64,000 bases of DNA from Isoetes taiwanensis (lineage: Eukaryota; Streptophyta; Lycopodiopsida; Isoetales; Isoetaceae). Shown here in pieces: positions 10,407 to 21,831 of the stretch. The notes below the pieces were generated by a model, which was not told where the DNA came from, did no database searches, and saw nothing but the letters and a program-made list of their open reading frames with translations. The DNA lies in NCBI GenBank assembly GCA_021234155.1, contig JAJEKV010000057.1, forward strand, positions 1,228,300-1,292,299, read 5' to 3'. The stretch's first letter is position 1. The number at the start of each line of letters is the position of its first letter. A program made the position numbers and the translations under genes.

Positions 10407-13236
10407 TGTGACGCTCCTTGCGCTATATACGGCAGCCCGCGGTATACAATAAAATACAAGAGCTGACCTAGCATGGGCATGCTATCTCTTAAGGCATATA
10501 TAGAGCAGCTTGATCAAGCAATCATGACGAGGTTTCTCCAACATGTATTAGATCCATCAGGTATCACATCCATGGTTGTGATGTTCAATACAAAGCATTT
10601 ACAGCTGCACGTATAACCGGTGTCATACTTCTAGACTCGCTTAATTTCGCTTGCACTACTGAAAGCCATAAATAGTTCTGATTTTGGATCTGCTTCTAAA
10701 TTTGCTTTCTTTTTGCGAGGGTTGTCTCTGTAGCATTATGTTATTCATAGGACTTCTTACTGATGCAAATTATACTGCTTCCCGTCGTCGTGTTTAACAG
10801 ATTGAAGATTTTGTTGCTGATCATGTCCTGCCTACTATGGTAAAACCTCTGTTCTTGTCTAAGATGTTAAACCGAATGTTGAGATAAAGTTTTCAATTAG
10901 GTATTGCCGATTTTATTGAATCCCATGTGCACGGGAATCCTATTGAATCTAGTTTTGTTGAATCCTATTGCTGCTATTGTGTAGGGGACTACAGCCCCAT
11001 TATTTCATGGCAGGATGCATAATAGTATATTATTAGCTAAAAAGGCTGCTAGCATTAAGTAGGAACATTGTTGTTTCTTAGCTTGCATATATTGTAAGCT
11101 ATAATATTAGAATCATGTTCTGTCATTCTGTTTGTCCAATGCTTGAGGCTCATATTTTTTCAAACTGGAACAAATTGCATGGCAAAATGGCTTGTTCTAT
11201 CTTTACTTGCCCATTGCTTTAGGCTGACATCCAATATTGTAGAAGCAAGAAAGGCTTGCGGGAGCTTGTTTTACCTTACTGCTAATCCACAAGATGACAT
11301 TTGAATAAACGGGAACAAGCTAAGTTTTAGGTTGGCTAGAGCAGCTTGCACCCCTATTGATGTTTAGATCTTGCTTGAAAGAAATAGTGCCTTGGACGTT
11401 GCTCTTATCTGTTGGAAATTATTGCAAGCTTTGATGCTCAGAAGTATTGTTCTGCACTTATGGTTGCCTTGTGCGTCCACAACACATCATTCATCCTCAT
11501 ACCTTTTCATCCTAAACAGGACCATTGTCCCTCATACAACTACAGTGCTTTCCATAAAGTTCAGAAGAATGATGACATGCCCATACATGCTTTTATTGCA
11601 GGATCACAAACAAGGACTTGAATTGCAGAATCACAATCTCATCATATCACGCAAAGAATTGCATTTTAAATTTGAATAATTTCGACAAAAGTATGTGTTA
11701 GTTTGTGCTTAGTAATTTGCTAGTGGGCTCTGCTTCTAGCTCTCCATAATTGTGCACTTAATCTATGGCATTTGCTTAATCACCTTGGTATAATGCTCTC
11801 TCATCTCTTCATAAGCTATCTTAAGCAAGTAGGGCAAAACCATTTCTTCTTTGATGTGTAGCTTTACAGTTCCTGATTTTGTACCATATTTGCATTGCCA
11901 GTTCATGTAAAGTCTTCTACTTTTTATTGCATCGGTTTGCTTTAAGTATTACCCTGCAGCAGATCATTTGAAGGTTGAAAAATCTCTGGTATGATCTAAT
12001 CACTCTTTATCATGTTTTAGTTTTTTCAATTTTATAGATATGTACACCGACTCTCGCTCATTTTTATTTTCACATGTCTTGTGCTGGATAACTTATTCAA
12101 TGAATTACACATGACCTATGAATTCAAGCATGTATGCAACATGCTTTGCAAGCTGTGCAGCAAGCATAGGTAATTATTTGAACCCAACAAGAACTGAATC
12201 CGCTCATATGTTAGCGTAAGATTTTTTTGGAGGCTAAAAAGGATGAATTTTCGTGCATTTTCTTCTCGTTTTGGAATTTTTATCAGGCCCATGTACATTT
12301 TTGTAATTGATCAGATATTGCTGAGGGCCTACAAGTGTCAAAAAAGTTTATGTACCTCATGGATGTGAGCTTTGGGACAACCTCTAGCAGAGCGTGTTAA
12401 TGTCAGGGATTTTTGCAAAACCATTCAAGATGTGGTGGAAATATCCAGCCGTAATTTCAGAATGCACATAACACGAGGAATAGCTTGGAAGATATAACTC
12501 CAACCTCTAATGCCCAAAGGGAATGATCTGGTAGTACACGTTGGCACAAATTATATAGTGTGCAACTGGGCAGATCTTGGAAGGGGCCAATCCACTTGAA
12601 TGTTATCAACAATACAAGTTTTGGAAAAGAGTAGATTGTGCAACCTTAGCTCTTAAGTATTTCTCATACTACATGTCTACCTCAGAATCCATGTTAGCAT
12701 ATATGGTGCAAAACATGTAGCGGTTCACTTGTTCTCTTTCAATATAGAAACAATGGCAGTATTGTGTGGGCTTGAAAACATGAGCATGAAACTATTTGAA
12801 ATAGAGTAGTGAAGGCCATAGCTTTCAAACATCTAATAAGAAATATGTATGCTATCTGGACAGATTACTACTGACTGACACTTGTGATGTTCTGATAGAT
12901 TGTTTGAACATGTATAATTTGATGGAATAATGGTTTCAGGGCATGGCGAACTAGGTAAGGTTTTGATTAGCACCTATCTAGCAGAATGGGTTTCAGTTGG
13001 ATATTTTTAGTTGTTACGACCATGTTAAGCGTATGTGCCATAGTAGGATGTATTTGTAGGGACTAACTGCATATCTCTAAAGAGATCAATGCTATTCTAG
13101 GATGACATATATGTCCTTAATGACAGTTGACATGTGCTTGCTAATCATAAGAGTATCAAAGTTATATTTACCTTGCCTGGTCTTTGAAGGTCGAGAATGA
13201 AGGTTCTCTATTTCTTAGCAGATGTTATTTCCAACC
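10407..13236. other. Intergenic DNA, probable LTR remnant at left
   Basis: The leftmost few hundred bases may be the LTR belonging to the primer site at 10394-10406. I see no gene, clear RNA gene or bounded element in the rest. Short frames at 11371-11679 lack known motifs. Confidence 0.45.
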
Positions 13237-13458
13237 GCATGCCAGGTTCATTAGATGGACATGACATAACTTTGATGACCTTTTCCTACTGCAAGAAAGA
13301 TGACCATTCTCATTTAAGTTACAACACTAGATAGAGATGACGTAATTTCAATCACGTTTTTCTATTGCATGCTAGGTTCATTATATGGACATGACATAAC
13401 TTCGATAACGTTTTTCAATTGTAAGCAAGATGATGTTCGTTCTCATTTAAGTTACAAT
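13237..13458. repeat. Two-copy 130-bp tandem repeat
   Basis: Units begin at 13237 and 13367. They share GTTCATT(A)(G/T)ATGGACATGACATAACTT and TCATTTAAGTTACAA blocks. It is a diverged local duplication of unknown function. Confidence 0.75.
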
Positions 13459-13510
13459 AGCTATAGCCTTGGAAGATCTCAAAACTTGGAATTTGAAAGC
13501 TTACTATTAA

Positions 13511-13593
13511 GATTTCAAGCAATGCCAGGTGGGTTAGATTAGGAATGGCACAGATTTCAAGCAATGCCAAGTGGGTTAGATAGGAATGGCACG
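13511..13593. repeat. Two-copy 42-bp tandem repeat
   Basis: Two near-identical units start at 13511 and 13553 with GATTTCAAGCAATGCCA and end in GGAATGGCAC. They are more similar than the neighbouring 130-bp repeat, so probably younger. Confidence 0.8.
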
Positions 13594-14757
13594 TGCTACA
13601 TTATGAGAAACTCTCATTCATCCTCTTGAGATGTCTGGTACTTGTGCTTAATTGACCATTCTGGACATATAGGTTTTGCTTCAATTGAATTTTTTGGCAA
13701 CTCTACATGATCCACTATGGGTGTTCTAATATGGCCACGTGTTGTGTAGCCAGCATCAAGTACCATTACTGGCTTGTACTTATAAACACACTTCCATTTC
13801 CCAAGAGCTCGACATTAGAGAGAGCCATCCAAGAAATACTAAAAACTGTCTGTTTCCCAAAGAGCTTGTTGAAGGGGAAAAATGGTAACCCTTATGCACA
13901 AATAGTACTGTTTGACTGACCTAGTCTAAAAAAAAAGCATTTGAGCTGTTAAAAATGCTCTCTAGACCATATTAATCTATAATGAAAACTTACATCGTCA
14001 TCTTTGCATGATAAATTGTGCACCTTTTTACCTAAGATCAACATTCATACACCATTAAAGTGAATTGAATGTCTATTTAAGTGAATTCCCCACTCCTTTT
14101 CTTCCATAAAATAAATACTGTAGTAAATAAAAGAAACCTTCAACTCCATAACCTCATATAAGAGAAAGGTTGGCTGATTGAATTAAGAGTCATGCAAATA
14201 GTAGAAAGATTTGGCATGTAGATCCTACAAGCGTACAATATTAGCAAGAATGATCATCTTCGAATAAATTGATCTAGGGAAAGAAATAGACCTATTTGTA
14301 TAGGAATTTTATTTAGAGATTGTTAAAGATGGATTTTTGAGGAAAAAGGGGCAAATAGTGCGCATTAGTACAAACACAATATTTTAACTATCACATCTTA
14401 GCATCTTTAATAGTTTTCTTACTTATGCCCCACGTCACCCTAACATCTTTAATAGGTTTTGAACTCATGCCCAACACCGTCCACATTTGCAAGAAGATGT
14501 GGTTACTGAGGAACACATACAAGATGTTTAACAACCACACCATAAAAAACAACATACATAATGACTCGCCAAGAGTAAGCATCGTATTAAGCATTAACTT
14601 CTACAAATTCCATTTATATGAAGAACTAATAGATGATGCACCCATATAGGCCCTCGACCATTATCCTCTGGAAACTAAGGATGACAATCTACAAGAAATT
14701 GTCGATAAATATCGACATTCATTGGTCGCGATACACATTCTAAACGAGGTGCACCAT
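13594..14757. other. AT-rich intergenic DNA
   Basis: I see no gene or bounded element in this stretch. Confidence 0.5.
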
Positions 14758-15176
14758 GGACTACGACAATCATCAGATTCGTCGATCTACGATCCAGATC
14801 GTATGTTGGAGCCCCTAGGCACCTCTCTTTTCGCTTATAGTCATTTATGATTGGAGGCACCTATGATTTTAAAATATGAAATATAATTTTGCCTAAGGTT
14901 TTGAGGGAATATCGAACCTCTATACGACTTTGCCTAAGATTTTAGAATATGAAATACGGGAGCTCGAACCTCTACCAAAATAATTCAATATCTTAACTAA
15001 GACTACTTTAACCAATATACCCAGCGAGCTAATGCAATTATTTTTTATCTTGAATCTATAATTTTTTTTATAACAACTTATTCGATTGTTTTAGAGATAT
15101 ATGGTCTATGATTTCAAGAATTGTTATTTTTACATCCATATCAAATCCCCCCTGGAACCTCCTGTTATTTTGCTAC
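14758..15176. repeat. Long direct repeat, left copy (LTR-like)
   Basis: About 420 bp is repeated in the same orientation at 16360-16728. Shared blocks include CAGATCGTATGTTGG, GATTTTAAAATATGAAATAT and CCTCTACCAAAATAATTCAA. Divergence is high with many indels. The pair flanks a methylase-like frame, so these could be decayed long terminal repeats, but no TG...CA ends, primer site or target duplication is visible. Confidence 0.7.
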
Positions 15177-15578
15177 CTATTGCAATGAGAATGTACTATG
15201 ATACCCTCAAATCTCCAAGCGAGGAAGTCACTTTGAAAGAGTGCCGATGAGAGCTAAATGGGTATGATAACCTTGCAAGACAACATACCAAGTCGAGACA
15301 AAGATTCACTTGTATGATACAAGATGATTACTATACGAACGTCTCAAAACTTCGTAAGTTGTTTCAAACTTTAAGCTCAAAATATATTTAGCATATTAAA
15401 AGGACAATTTCACACTCCAATTTACAATGAACGACTATATATACCCAACTAGAGATTCACAACCATATCTTGATTAATTTTTTAATTTAATCCCAAAGAA
15501 AAGCCCTTATAAAAGCAAGACAAATGTGATGGTTATAGGATCTCGAGACACAGTAGCAATGCATTTTGATGTGAAATT

Positions 15579-16127
15579 TTGGAACATATCAAACAATATA
15601 AATATTTTAGGATTGATTTCACAAATGATTATAGATGGTCAGTGGGAATAGGGAACCGGATAAATGAGGTCTTTGGGTTTTGTATTATTTTTTTAATCTA
15701 TGGCAAGAACGCAATATTTGGTATTGGTCTCATCCTCGTAAAATTCCTTTCAGTTCCTATGATTCCTAAAGAGGCTATAGGTAGTGAAAAAGACATAATG
15801 GCTGAGAAACTTCTGCTCGACAGGTTCATATATAGTTGGCAAGATATGGAGGGAGAATATTTGGTGCACAAACAGATTGGTCCTGCTATAATGTCCTACC
15901 TCGTAGATAAGCTCTGCCCTCCAGGTAATCTCGTCCTAGATTTCTTTCCTGCTGGAGTTTTTTCTAGGGCAGCATTGCATGTAAGAAGATGGACTGTTGT
16001 CTACAAGCATGAAGTAGGGAAGTTTAAATGCCTGGTAGGAATTTTAGGTAGGATTGACAGCCTTAAACCCCTTGCTTGCTCCAACGGCCATAGACACACA
16101 TTCAGTTTTGACACTGTTAGATGTTGA
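15579..16127 (+). pseudogene. DNA N4/N6-methylase-like remnant
   Basis: The 182-codon frame becomes protein-like in its second half. A segment ending SYLVDKLCPPGNLVLDFFPA is followed by GVFSRAALHVRRWTVVYKHE. This matches the layout of the C-terminal SAM-binding motif of beta-class DNA methylases, normally a GdlVLDpFxGsGTT stretch with an R...E end. The glycine-rich loop is degraded (DFFPAGVFS instead of DPFxGSGTT) and no DPPY catalytic motif is seen in frame. The first 60 or so codons look like AT-rich run-in. It sits between two LTR-like repeats, so I read it as cargo of a decayed element rather than a host gene. Family assignment is an inference from one motif. Confidence 0.4.
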
Positions 16128-16359
16128 TGGAGCAGAGCCGGCACATGATGAGAGAGATTGGAGGTGGAGGCATCAGGATATGGGAATAAAGTGGTAGGAG
16201 AAACATTAGGTACTACTATAGCAGTGTCAGAAACTGTTGCTGGAAAAACTCAATTTGACGCTAGTAAAATTAACCCAACAGACTATGATAGAGCGCTTGA
16301 TGGTATTTATGGTGAAATTTATTAAAAGACACGGGGCTACATATTCAAAATGAGTTGCG

Positions 16360-16728
16360 CCCTAGACTACATCGGATCCGTCCATCCTATGGCCCAGATC
16401 GTATGTTGGGACCTTTGGGCACCTCTTGTTTCGATTATGCTCACTTATGATTGGGGTGCCTATGATTTTAAAATATGAAATATAGATTCGTCTAAGTTTT
16501 TGAAACATGAAATACGAAGACTTAAACCTCTACCAAAATAATTCAATATCCTAATTATGATGCTTTAACCAATGTAAGCAGCAAACTAATGTACATATAT
16601 TTTCTATTAAATCTATGTTTTTTTCTTATAATAACCCATTGAATTGTTTTAGGGATATAGTCTATGGTCTCAGGAATGGTGTATGCATCCGTATCAAATC
16701 ACCCTGGAATCCCCTATAATTGTGCTAC
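16360..16728. repeat. Long direct repeat, right copy (LTR-like)
   Basis: Partner of 14758-15176, same orientation, about 1.6 kb downstream. Both copies end close to a TGCTAC block. Confidence 0.7.
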
Positions 16729-18350
16729 ATTTCATATTATAATATGATGTGCAGACTTCTTTGTAAAAATGTCGTTATCTTTGAAGCAGATAGTTGCGCT
16801 ATTTACAAGTTGATTCTTTTAAAGCAAATGGCACAGATGTCTGTCTGTCACACCATTTTTTCATATGTTTAAATGCAACTTTTATAAATGAAGTAAGTAC
16901 ATTTGCATTATTGTTTGGTCTATTTGGCGCTTTTTACATGTAATGTCCCTCCATTTCATTTCAAATGCAGCTTTTTTTCATGCTATTTCTGATATTTTTT
17001 GAGTAAATGATGCCATACTATTCTTGTTTCCATGTAATTCCATGCCATTTCATCTCAAAGACAATGTTTTTTATGCTAATAGCTTTTCCATTAAATAGTG
17101 CAACTTTGATCACTAGATGTATGAGAAAACAAGGAACAAACTAATTTTGATAGAAAATGAAATCAACAAAATTTCCATGTTTAATGTGCTTATATGGAAA
17201 GAAAAGGCAAAAGAAAAAAAAAGAAAAAAATAAAAATAAAAAAATAAAAAGAAGAAGTTGAAAACACCAATTTTGGTAACTATGATTAGGGTAGTACATC
17301 ATAGTTTGTTAGTTTAAAATTAGGGCAAGGAAAACATCAAAGAATTTTTTGGCATTTTCTTTTGTAGGTTCTATGCATTGTAACCCATGGAATCTTGAAT
17401 TTTCTGACGATTTCAGATTTTGTTATTTTCGAGTAATTTTGGGGTCTAGGTTTCTTGCAGCAGTCTGGTGGGACCACCAAGGTTTTTCATAGGACCAAGA
17501 CCAGGTCCCTATGCTCCACGATGAAGGACGTCTCTATTCCAAGCCATAGTTCTGAAGCTATGTAAGCTTTGTTCCAGGCTAAAGCTACGTAAGCATTGTG
17601 AGTTAATTTTAATATCTTTGTAGATGGACTATTTTATGCCTTGAGCCATAGCTGAAAGGTTTGCAAGCTCTGTTCTGGCAAAATAGCATCCATTCTTTTC
17701 TTAAAGTGTTTAATCTTATCTACATATATCCCATTTGAGCATTCCTTCATTTTCTTCAATGGCAAGGTATGTCTCATCCCCTACTCTAGCCATGGCCGAA
17801 CTTCAGCTGAAAAAAAAAAAAAAAAAAACAACAACATAAATGGGGACAAAAATAACAAACTAAAATGGCTTTTTACCGCAGTTCTTCTCATCGTAGTTCA
17901 GGAATGAGAAAATTTTGGACCCCATAGGTTGAGATGGCAAACTTGCAGTCGCAAAGAGTTTCCGGTGGAAAATTGCCCCTGACAGCTGCTATCGCTCTCG
18001 GGGACACCGCTAGGGGCAGTTTCTCCAAAAGCTCTTTGCTCTTGCAAGTTTTTCCATGGCAACAGACCCGCTTTCCTTGGAGGCGAATCTGGCAGCCACA
18101 AGATAAGCTTTTCTTGCCCGATTATTTCTATCAAGGGTTGCAGAGCATAAGCTAATGCTTCAATTTTCTTTTGCTATGGTGATAGGGGTTACATTCGACT
18201 AGTCCTTGAGGTTTGTTGCACATGTAGAATTCGACCAGTTAGGGTGTACTTTTGATATTTGATTGCTGATTTGTTCCCCTTTGCCAAATCGGCCCTCTCA
18301 GCTGTAAGCCATTGCCTAGGGTTAAACGCCAGTAAAATGCTTGGGGTGGG
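16729..18350. other. AT-rich intergenic DNA
   Basis: No gene is supported. It contains an A-rich low-complexity run at about 17205-17255 and a poly-A run at 17811-17828, which could be the tail of an old retrotransposed sequence. Confidence 0.5.
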
Positions 18351-18450
18351 TTAATGATACGGTCTATGGGGTATGGGCTAAAGCCTGGAAAGTTTTGGTC
18401 CCATTGGATAACGATAAAGGATCTGCCCTTTTAATATGTTGGCTATAACA
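18351..18450 (+). mobile_element. LTR 3' end (plus strand)
   Basis: The sequence ending GGCTATAACA at 18450 directly precedes a good primer-binding site and so looks like an LTR 3' terminus. A related copy of the same 100 bp (TCTATGGGGTATGGG, CCTTTT) occurs just downstream at about 18539-18645, which suggests nested or rearranged LTR pieces. The LTR start was not located. Confidence 0.5.
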
Positions 18451-18452
18451 TT

Positions 18453-18469
18453 TGGTATCAGAGCCATGG
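18453..18469 (+). other. LTR primer-binding site
   Basis: TGGTATCAGAGCCATGG is a perfect match to the primer site complementary to the 3' end of plant initiator tRNA-Met, placed two bases after a CA LTR end. It marks the start of the internal region of a plus-strand LTR retrotransposon. The downstream coding part has decayed: no gag or pol motif is readable. Confidence 0.75.
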
Positions 18470-18538
18470 TTCAATTTCTTGTGGCAATATTGATGTGTTC
18501 CATATACTTGAGGGCAAGCATCTCGATGAAGAGGAGGA

Positions 18539-18645
18539 ATTGATATGCTCTATGGGGTATGGGATAAAGCTTGGAAAGGTTGGGGCCCATGGATAATGAT
18601 TATCACGAAAAATTTGCCCTTTTGGAATGTTGGTTGTCACCAGGC
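18539..18645 (+). repeat. Second copy of LTR-end sequence
   Basis: This is a diverged copy of 18351-18450 lying downstream of the primer site. It shares CTCTATGGGGTATGGG, AAGC(C/T)TGGAAAG and TTGCCCTTTT-like blocks. It may derive from a second insertion or an unequal exchange. Confidence 0.6.
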
Positions 18646-19020
18646 GTGCTAGTGCATAACAGTTAAACTCCAACCCGATTTTTTGAAACCATGTCTTGTA
18701 TTATGTTGTTGTTGCATACCATCTCTTGTATTGTACCGCAGTTGCAAGCACTGGGAAACTATAATTCCCCCTCTTATGTAAATTTGTGTGTTCTGTAAGG
18801 TATAGAAATTTGTCTATGTAAGCTCAGATAGACATGAAAATGAACCATGTTTATGCTCTAATGTACATGTTATCTTGTTACCAAATTTCGCCCTGATGCA
18901 GAGGAAAATCTACTAAAGCTATGATAGAGGAAGATGAAAGGTATTCTTTTCCTTTGTATTTTGACATTTTTGTGTACAAGTTTGATTTGTACATAAATCT
19001 AGAACCAATTATGCAGTATT

Positions 19021-20315
19021 TTGGCATTTAGATTAGGGTTTTCCAATATATTTAAACATTTGGTAATCTAAAATTAAGGTTTCCAAACCAATGATCTGGA
19101 CTTGATCCATGGTCTATTCCATGATATGCTCTGAGCCAATGACCTAAAGCAATATTTAGCCATAACAGTTCTATGTCCAATGTGGTTGTGGTTGCAAAGT
19201 GATGTCACCATCACACTAACCACATAAGATCACACAGCTTGCCAACCATGTGATCTTGATTTCACAAAACCAGTCCTGCCTCTATTTAGAAGCATAACAA
19301 ATATGAGTGAATCCGTTTTAAATCTATGACCCTATTTCTTGCTTAAGATCAAGGTTCACATTTCTACTAGGAATCCCGATCATCCCTAACAAGCAGCTGC
19401 CACCAAAAAAAACCCTATAGTGCCTACCAGTATCTCCAACAACACGAGCTACCCTCGCCCGTCCGAATATAACAACTATGAGTAGCCGCTCGCTAGCGCA
19501 TAAACTTCCAATCCGCCAGCCTTACTTTTTGTAACGTTGATTAACATCACATTTGGTTTTCTTTTACATCTTTGTTGAGCATTCGAGCTTGACAAAATAG
19601 TCACAAAACTATTCTATTCTATTCTATTTTTTCTCACCTTTCTTGCATAATTGCTAGATCATGCATTAATTGGCATTTAGATTAGGATTTTCCAATATAT
19701 TTAAACATTTGGTAATCTAAAATTAAGGTTTCCAAACCAACGATCTGGACTTGATACATGTTCTATTCCATGATATGCTCTGAGCCAATGACCTAAAGCA
19801 ATATTTAGCCATAACAGTTCTATGTCCAATGTGGTTGTGGTTGCAAAGTGATGTCACCATCACACTAACCACATAAGATCACACAGCTTGCCAACCATGT
19901 GACCTTGATTTCACAAAACCAGTCCTGCCTCTATTTAGAAGCATAACAAATATGAGTGAATCCGTTTTAAATCTATGACCCTATTTCTTGCTTAAGATCA
20001 AGGTTCGCATTTCTACTAGGAATCTCGATCATCCCTAACAAGCAGCTGCCACAAAAAAACCCTATAGTGCCTACCACTATCTCCAATTGCACGAGCTACC
20101 CCCGCCCGTCCGGATATAACAACTATGAGTAGCCGCTTGCTAGCGCATAAACTTCCAATCCGCCAGCCTTACTTTTTCTAATGTTGATTAACATCACATT
20201 TGGTTTTCTTTTACATCTTTGTTGGGCATTCGAGCTTGACAAAATAGTCACATGGCAATTTGAGAATTCCTTTTTTCGCCTTTCTTGCATAATTGCTAGA
20301 GCGTGTATTATTGCT
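19021..20315. repeat. Recent 649-bp tandem duplication
   Basis: Two head-to-tail copies start at 19021 and 19670, both with TTGGCATTTAGATTAGG. The core 585 bp of each (to 19605 and 20252) differs only at scattered positions, by eye around 97-98 percent identical. The downstream joint CCTTTCTTGCATAATTGCTAGA is also repeated. Copy one has gained a short TTCTA microsatellite at about 19608-19628 that copy two lacks. I recognise no gene or RNA in the unit. Confidence 0.9.
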
Positions 20316-21831
20316 AGAGCGTGTATTATTTTTTCGTGGCCATTAGATCATGGCATATCCCGCGAGATATTCCATGAAAAGCCTTGTCGTCCGTTCTTCA
20401 CAAGTCAAGATAAGGTCAAACTGCCCATGTTGGCCCGATTTCTAAGGGGGATTTTAAAAAACCAACTCAATAGTTATGTCAGTATTCCAGAAGCCTGATC
20501 AGCACGGCCAACCCAAATAACAGAGTTTGGGGGATTGAAACTAGATTCCAATGCTCTTGGCTTATAAATTCAAAGCTAAATTCCTACATGGTATGTTGCC
20601 AATGCTCTTAATCCCACAAAAATTATAGATGCAAGAGAAGGCAAAAATAGAAAATCGTTGATTCCATAGAGTTGCCGATTTGGGCCTCTCCTCACAACCC
20701 TGTCAGATTTGCACAAGAATACTATGGTTCAAGGCTTGCTTGCCCAGAATACTCTGCTTCAAGGCGAATGAACCAACGACCAAGAAACAAAAATCAAGAA
20801 ACATGGCACCAGAAACAGAAGATGCAAACTCACAATAAACATAAGTAAAGCAGATGGGTCAAAGTACATATTCTACAAACACCTGTAATGACGTTGAAAT
20901 CATGCCCGAGGCCTCGCTTTATCTTTGAAATAGTATTTCAATGATAAAGAAGTCATGTTGAAGCAGATTGATAGGATTGTTGGAAGTCGGAATTGAACGC
21001 TGTAGAGGCATCAGGTACAAAAATGGGAAGACCTAAACAGGTCGGAAAAGAGGAGGGTATTTTGCAAAAGAGGAGGTATCCTGTCAGACATTAGTGGACA
21101 AGGAAACCCAAAAAAATTCGATCTTGTTACAGTTCTTCTGCCTGGTTTTGAAGCAGGAGAAGACGTGTCGGCCGCCTCAACAACGCTGCCGAGTTTGAAC
21201 TTCCTAGAATGCCGAGTTTGAAGGCACATCCACCACAACAAGCAACGAAGCTTAAAGCCAAACCACACCCTTGTTTTGCAAACGGCCCATACCTTGGCGC
21301 ATGATATCCGCCATAGCCTGCCGCATATCATCTTCGCTCTGTTTAGAAATCCATATGCCCTGGGCACACACGGCCATCTGCACCAAGCGACCATCCATCC
21401 TTTACAAAAATAAAATGCTTCTGTTTCGAATCCAGGATGCCACCGTCAGCAACATATGTATTTTCATAGGAATACAATAAAAAACCATTAACAATCATAT
21501 GTTATAAAAATACAGTTTTTGATTGTGCAAACATTATTGTGGGCATATTCTTTTCATAGGTGCTGCAACTTATTAAGAACAAGGATGATATTGTGAGTAA
21601 GAAAAAAATGGAAACACTCTTAGATCGCCTATTGTACACCAAGTCTGATCGTCTCGTTTCAATGCCATCCTAAGAGGACTCGTATTGTATAAGCTTTAAA
21701 AAGTAGCTGCGGCGGAGGCCATCCTAAGATATTTAATTTATACATCCGCAAAGCATATTGCCAAGAATCTTAATTTTATACAGTACTATATATTTGCCAA
21801 GAATTTTTTGATACATGGTCGATCCAACGTT
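20316..21831. other. Intergenic DNA downstream of the NSUN-like gene
   Basis: It lies beyond the stop codon of the minus-strand methyltransferase gene. A coding-like minus-strand stretch at about 21272-21400 is listed separately. The rest shows no supportable gene. Confidence 0.5.
21272..21400 (-). other. Coding-like minus-strand stretch, unknown
   Basis: Read on the minus strand, this gives MDGRLVQMAVCAQGIWISKQ followed by SEDDMRQAMADIMRQGMGRL. This balanced composition is unlike the AT-rich flanks. It could be an exon of an unrecognised gene or a relic. No splice partners were identified. Confidence 0.25.

Noticed and set aside
21011-21394. 127-residue minus-strand frame rich in Trp, Cys and Arg
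   Set aside because: Unusual composition and no motif; another frame on the same strand (21272-21400) looks more protein-like.
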